Made by a program: the position numbers and the translations under genes
In this document: positions 61,762-64,000 of the stretch, piece by piece
Position numbering within the stretch: position 1 is the stretch's first letter
How the letters are laid out: each line of letters begins with the position of its first letter
Source of the DNA: Martinezella lusitana
Lineage (GTDB): Bacteria; Pseudomonadota; Alphaproteobacteria; Rhizobiales; Rhizobiaceae
Length of the DNA: 64,000 bases
Reading direction: 5' to 3'
NCBI RefSeq assembly: GCF_900094565.1
Contig: NZ_FMAF01000023.1
Coordinates: 1-64,000, forward strand
The notes under the pieces: model-generated
Seen by the model: only the letters and a program-made list of their open reading frames with translations
The model's database searches: none
Told to the model about the DNA's origin: nothing

Positions 61762-61790
61762 GCACGCGTCATCGGTGAACGGCTACTTCC

Positions 61791-62846
61791 TCAACAACGC
61801 TGCCAATAGGCGGCGATGCTGAAGGTGCCGGGATCCCTGGCGATCTCGCTCTTGACGAAAGCGCGGACGGCACGGGCCTGCTTCTGTTCGCAGGCGACCC
61901 AGACAAAGGTTTCCGGATCGGCCGCAGGCACGATGTCGCGCAGGATGCGTTCAAGCGTATCCGTCGTTCCGGCAGCGGCATAATTGCGATGCAGCCAGGT
62001 GACATCCATTGATGCGCTTGATGTCAGCGGCTGCTCTTCTTGTTTGTCGGCGACCTCGAGAAAGATCCGCAACTCGGCATCGGCAGGGACGGAGGCTGCA
62101 ATGCGGGCGATGGCCGGCAGCGCGGCTTCGTCGCCAGCAAGAATGAGTTTGCGCGCTGCTGGCACGCCGCCGCCACCGGGGCCGATCAGGCCGGCGCGAT
62201 CGCCGTGGCGCGCGGTCATCGCCCAGATCGCTCCCGGCACATCGTCGCCTTCATGTACAACGAAATCGATATTTATCTCGCCTCGGTCAAGATCGATGCT
62301 GCGGATCGTATAGGCGCGGATGGTCAGCGCATCATCGCCCTTCGGCCAATGGATGCGGCCGTCCGGCTCCGTATGCGGCCAGACCGGCACGCGACCCTTC
62401 GGCGGGATGAGCAGGCGGACATGCATGCCGCCCTCGACGAAATGCCTGGCATCATCGGTCGCGACGACGACGCGGCGCATATGCGGGGTGATATGGTAGG
62501 CATCGACAACCCTGATTTCGCGGAAGTTCGGTATGGCTGATGGTTGCGGGCCGTCGGCCCAATTGAGGGCGAGCGTGTTGCTGGTGGAGAGTTCGAACAG
62601 GTTTTCGGCGACCATGCTGCGGATCGTGAAGAGCATGGCTGCCGTCGGGCAACGTAGCTTGATGTCGAGACGATCATTGCTGACGGCGATGTCGGCGCTG
62701 CCGATGACGGTATCGAGGCGGGCTCCGGCCGCGCTTCTCGTGATGGTGACATGTTCGGCAAAACGCGCGCAGAACTTATCCAGCAATTGACCGGCATCCT
62801 TGTGGGTTGCCACGCCGGAAGCGGTGAAATCCCTTGCATGAATCAT
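61791..62846 (-). CDS. Siderophore-interacting protein (FAD-binding ferric-siderophore reductase) with N-terminal DUF2218
   Basis: 351 residues. Residues ~1-95 match the DUF2218 pattern (...LLDKFCARFAEHVTITRSAA and LFTIRSMVAENLFE). Residues ~105-235 form the FAD-binding barrel, with RAYTIRSID supplying the RxYT flavin contact. The C-terminal NAD(P)H domain includes LILAGDEAALPAIARIAASV and VWVACEQKQARAVR. It reduces ferric siderophore in the cytoplasm. Its ATG overlaps the permease stop (ATGA), coupling it to the iron importer. Confidence 0.9.
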   Translation of the reverse strand: MIHARDFTASGVATHKDAGQLLDKFCARFAEHVTITRSAAGARLDTVIGSADIAVSNDRLDIKLRCPTAAMLFTIRSMVAENLFELSTSNTLALNWADGPQPSAIPNFREIRVVDAYHITPHMRRVVVATDDARHFVEGGMHVRLLIPPKGRVPVWPHTEPDGRIHWPKGDDALTIRAYTIRSIDLDRGEINIDFVVHEGDDVPGAIWAMTARHGDRAGLIGPGGGGVPAARKLILAGDEAALPAIARIAASVPADAELRIFLEVADKQEEQPLTSSASMDVTWLHRNYAAAGTTDTLERILRDIVPAADPETFVWVACEQKQARAVRAFVKSEIARDPGTFSIAAYWQRC

Positions 62847-64000
62847 TTTTTCGTCTCCTTGCGGGTCAGGAACCAGATGAGATAGGGGCCGCCGATCAGC
62901 GCCGCGAACAGACCGACGGGAACCTCATAGGGAAAGATCACAATGTGCGACAGCCAATCGGCCAGCACGAGCAGCATGGCACCAAGCAACAAGCTCGCGC
63001 CCAACTGTTTGACGGTGCTACGAAAGCCTATGAGGCGCCCAAGATGCGGTGCGATCAGCCCCGTCAGGCTGAGCGGGCCGACGAGGAAAGAGGGAATCGC
63101 AGTCAGGATGGCCGCAAGAACCGCCAGAGTGAGGCGGCTTGCCGCAACCGAGAGGCCGACGGAGCGCGAAATGTCGCCGCCGAGCGGCAGCACATCGAAC
63201 CATCGCCTCAGGATCGGCAGGATCGGAACGAGAAGCACAAGCGAAATGACCCCGATCCAGGCTTCGAAGGAGCCGGCCCGATTGGTGGAGCCCGACAGCC
63301 AGGTCAGCAGGAGATAGGCGCGCAGATCGCCGCGTGAAAGAACGACAGTGACGATTGCCATGCAGAGAGCGCCGATGGCGACGCCCGAAAGCAGCAGTCG
63401 CTCGGGGTCGAAGCCGCCACGCGCGCTGAATGCCATCATGCCAAGGAATGCAATCAGCGCGCCGATCGTCATTGCGGTGATGGTGACGACGGGCGAGGGG
63501 AATGCAAAGAGAAAGAGTGCGATCGTCAGGCCCGCACCGCCGCCGGCGCTCACTCCCAGGACCTCGGGGCTTGCGAGCGGATTGGCGGTGAGGCGCTGCA
63601 TGATGAAGCCGGCTGCGGCGAGCATCGCGCCGGCAGTTGCTGCAACGACGGTGCGCGGCAGGCGGAAAGGCAGAAGTTCCCGAAACTGGCTGCCGATCGC
63701 CATGTGCCAGCCATCGAAACTGCGCCCGACCGACAGAACAATGAGGATCAGAAGAACGAAGCCGAGCGCGAGCAAAGCAAGCGTTCGTCCCGGTGCTGCA
63801 ATAGTCAGTCGTGCCCGAGGGCCGCCAACGGCGCGCAGCGCATTGCCGGAATGCAGGCGCCGCAGAAGCAGCAACAGGAGCGGTCCGCCAAGGAGCGCGG
63901 TCGCTGCTCCCGTCGGGGCAAGGTCGGTGAACCCCGGCGAGAGGAGCTGCACCAGGCAATCCGTCAGGAACAGCAGGCCGGCGCCGGCGATAGGGGCGGC
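62843..64000 (-). CDS. FhuB-like fused iron-siderophore permease (FecCD family), partial
   Basis: 386 residues are visible, and the frame stays open to the window edge, so the 5' part is missing. A complete second FecCD domain is present (FRLPRTVVAATAGAMLAAAG, ASPEVLGVSAGGGAGL, GPLSLTGLIAPHLGRLIGF, FPYEVPVGLFAALIGGPYLI). It is preceded by the end of a first FecCD domain (PTGAATALLGGPLLLLLLRRL), which identifies a FhuB-type double permease of about 650 residues. It forms the channel for a ferric hydroxamate or similar siderophore. Next gene in the operon is the siderophore reductase. Confidence 0.88.
   Translation of the reverse strand, partial: AAPIAGAGLLFLTDCLVQLLSPGFTDLAPTGAATALLGGPLLLLLLRRLHSGNALRAVGGPRARLTIAAPGRTLALLALGFVLLILIVLSVGRSFDGWHMAIGSQFRELLPFRLPRTVVAATAGAMLAAAGFIMQRLTANPLASPEVLGVSAGGGAGLTIALFLFAFPSPVVTITAMTIGALIAFLGMMAFSARGGFDPERLLLSGVAIGALCMAIVTVVLSRGDLRAYLLLTWLSGSTNRAGSFEAWIGVISLVLLVPILPILRRWFDVLPLGGDISRSVGLSVAASRLTLAVLAAILTAIPSFLVGPLSLTGLIAPHLGRLIGFRSTVKQLGASLLLGAMLLVLADWLSHIVIFPYEVPVGLFAALIGGPYLIWFLTRKETKK

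Noticed and set aside
1..64000. CRISPR arrays, tRNA and rRNA genes
   Set aside because: No regularly spaced repeats and no cloverleaf or rRNA-conserved sequence was seen; weak tRNA-like matches without an intact acceptor stem were discarded.

Overview
The window reads as an accessory stretch (plasmid, chromid or genomic island) of an alphaproteobacterium of the Rhizobium/Agrobacterium type. The reasons are the GC-rich codon use, the density of solute ABC transporters each paired with a local regulator (GntR, IclR, LysR, XRE-cupin), and rhizobial-type IS6, IS3 and Tn3 debris. No rRNA, tRNA, ribosomal protein or replication gene is visible. The species is inferred from gene style only.

Region 1 (0-8.4 kb) is a polyamine/amine-type module: FAD amine oxidoreductase, PotB/PotC/PotD/PotA-type importer, XRE-cupin regulator and aldehyde dehydrogenase. 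A palindrome TTTCAT-N4-ATGAAA occurs upstream of the oxidase and again at the promoter of the transporter genes, and is the likely operator of the regulator. Region 2 (8.5-16.6 kb) is a GntR regulator, divergent from a peptide-type ABC importer (fused ATPase, binding protein, two permeases) that ends in an M14 zinc carboxypeptidase. Region 3 (16.6-19.7 kb) is LysR / MFS / NTF2-like protein, followed by a truncated mug gene and a 178-bp inverted-repeat element.

Region 4 (19.8-31.2 kb) is the most interesting catabolic cluster. A complete oligopeptide-type ABC importer is combined with an amidase, two different Asp/Glu-racemase-superfamily enzymes, a hydantoinase/dihydropyrimidinase with all its metal ligands, a GntR regulator and a DUF3830 protein that carries a frameshift. 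It looks like uptake and hydrolysis of a cyclic amide or hydantoin-like compound whose identity cannot be read from the sequence. Region 5 (31.5-39.1 kb) has a second Pot-type importer, a XylB-like sugar dehydrogenase, a truncated amino-acid permease, an IclR regulator and a divergent AraD1/GguC-type FAH protein. Two pairs of tandem 17-bp palindromes sit in the two promoter regions.

Region 6 (39.1-62 kb) is a mosaic of small operons and relics. It holds an IS6 element next to a cut-off quinone oxidoreductase; a condensation-type acyltransferase; an aldo/keto reductase, NmrA and serine hydrolase operon with LysR; and a chemoreceptor. After these come an IS3 remnant inserted in a resolvase, vapBC, a Nudix hydrolase and a tnpA relic, which together look like a decayed Tn3-family transposon carrying a toxin-antitoxin pair. 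Then follow LysE, fragments of an IS6 transposase and of an enolase-superfamily enzyme, TetR/DoxX, LysR/oxidoreductase/monooxygenase, a DUF4375-like protein, a diverged NadE, OmpW with an FNR/FixK-like box, and a dead IS6 copy. The window ends in iron uptake: a siderophore-interacting reductase and a FhuB-like permease that runs off the edge.
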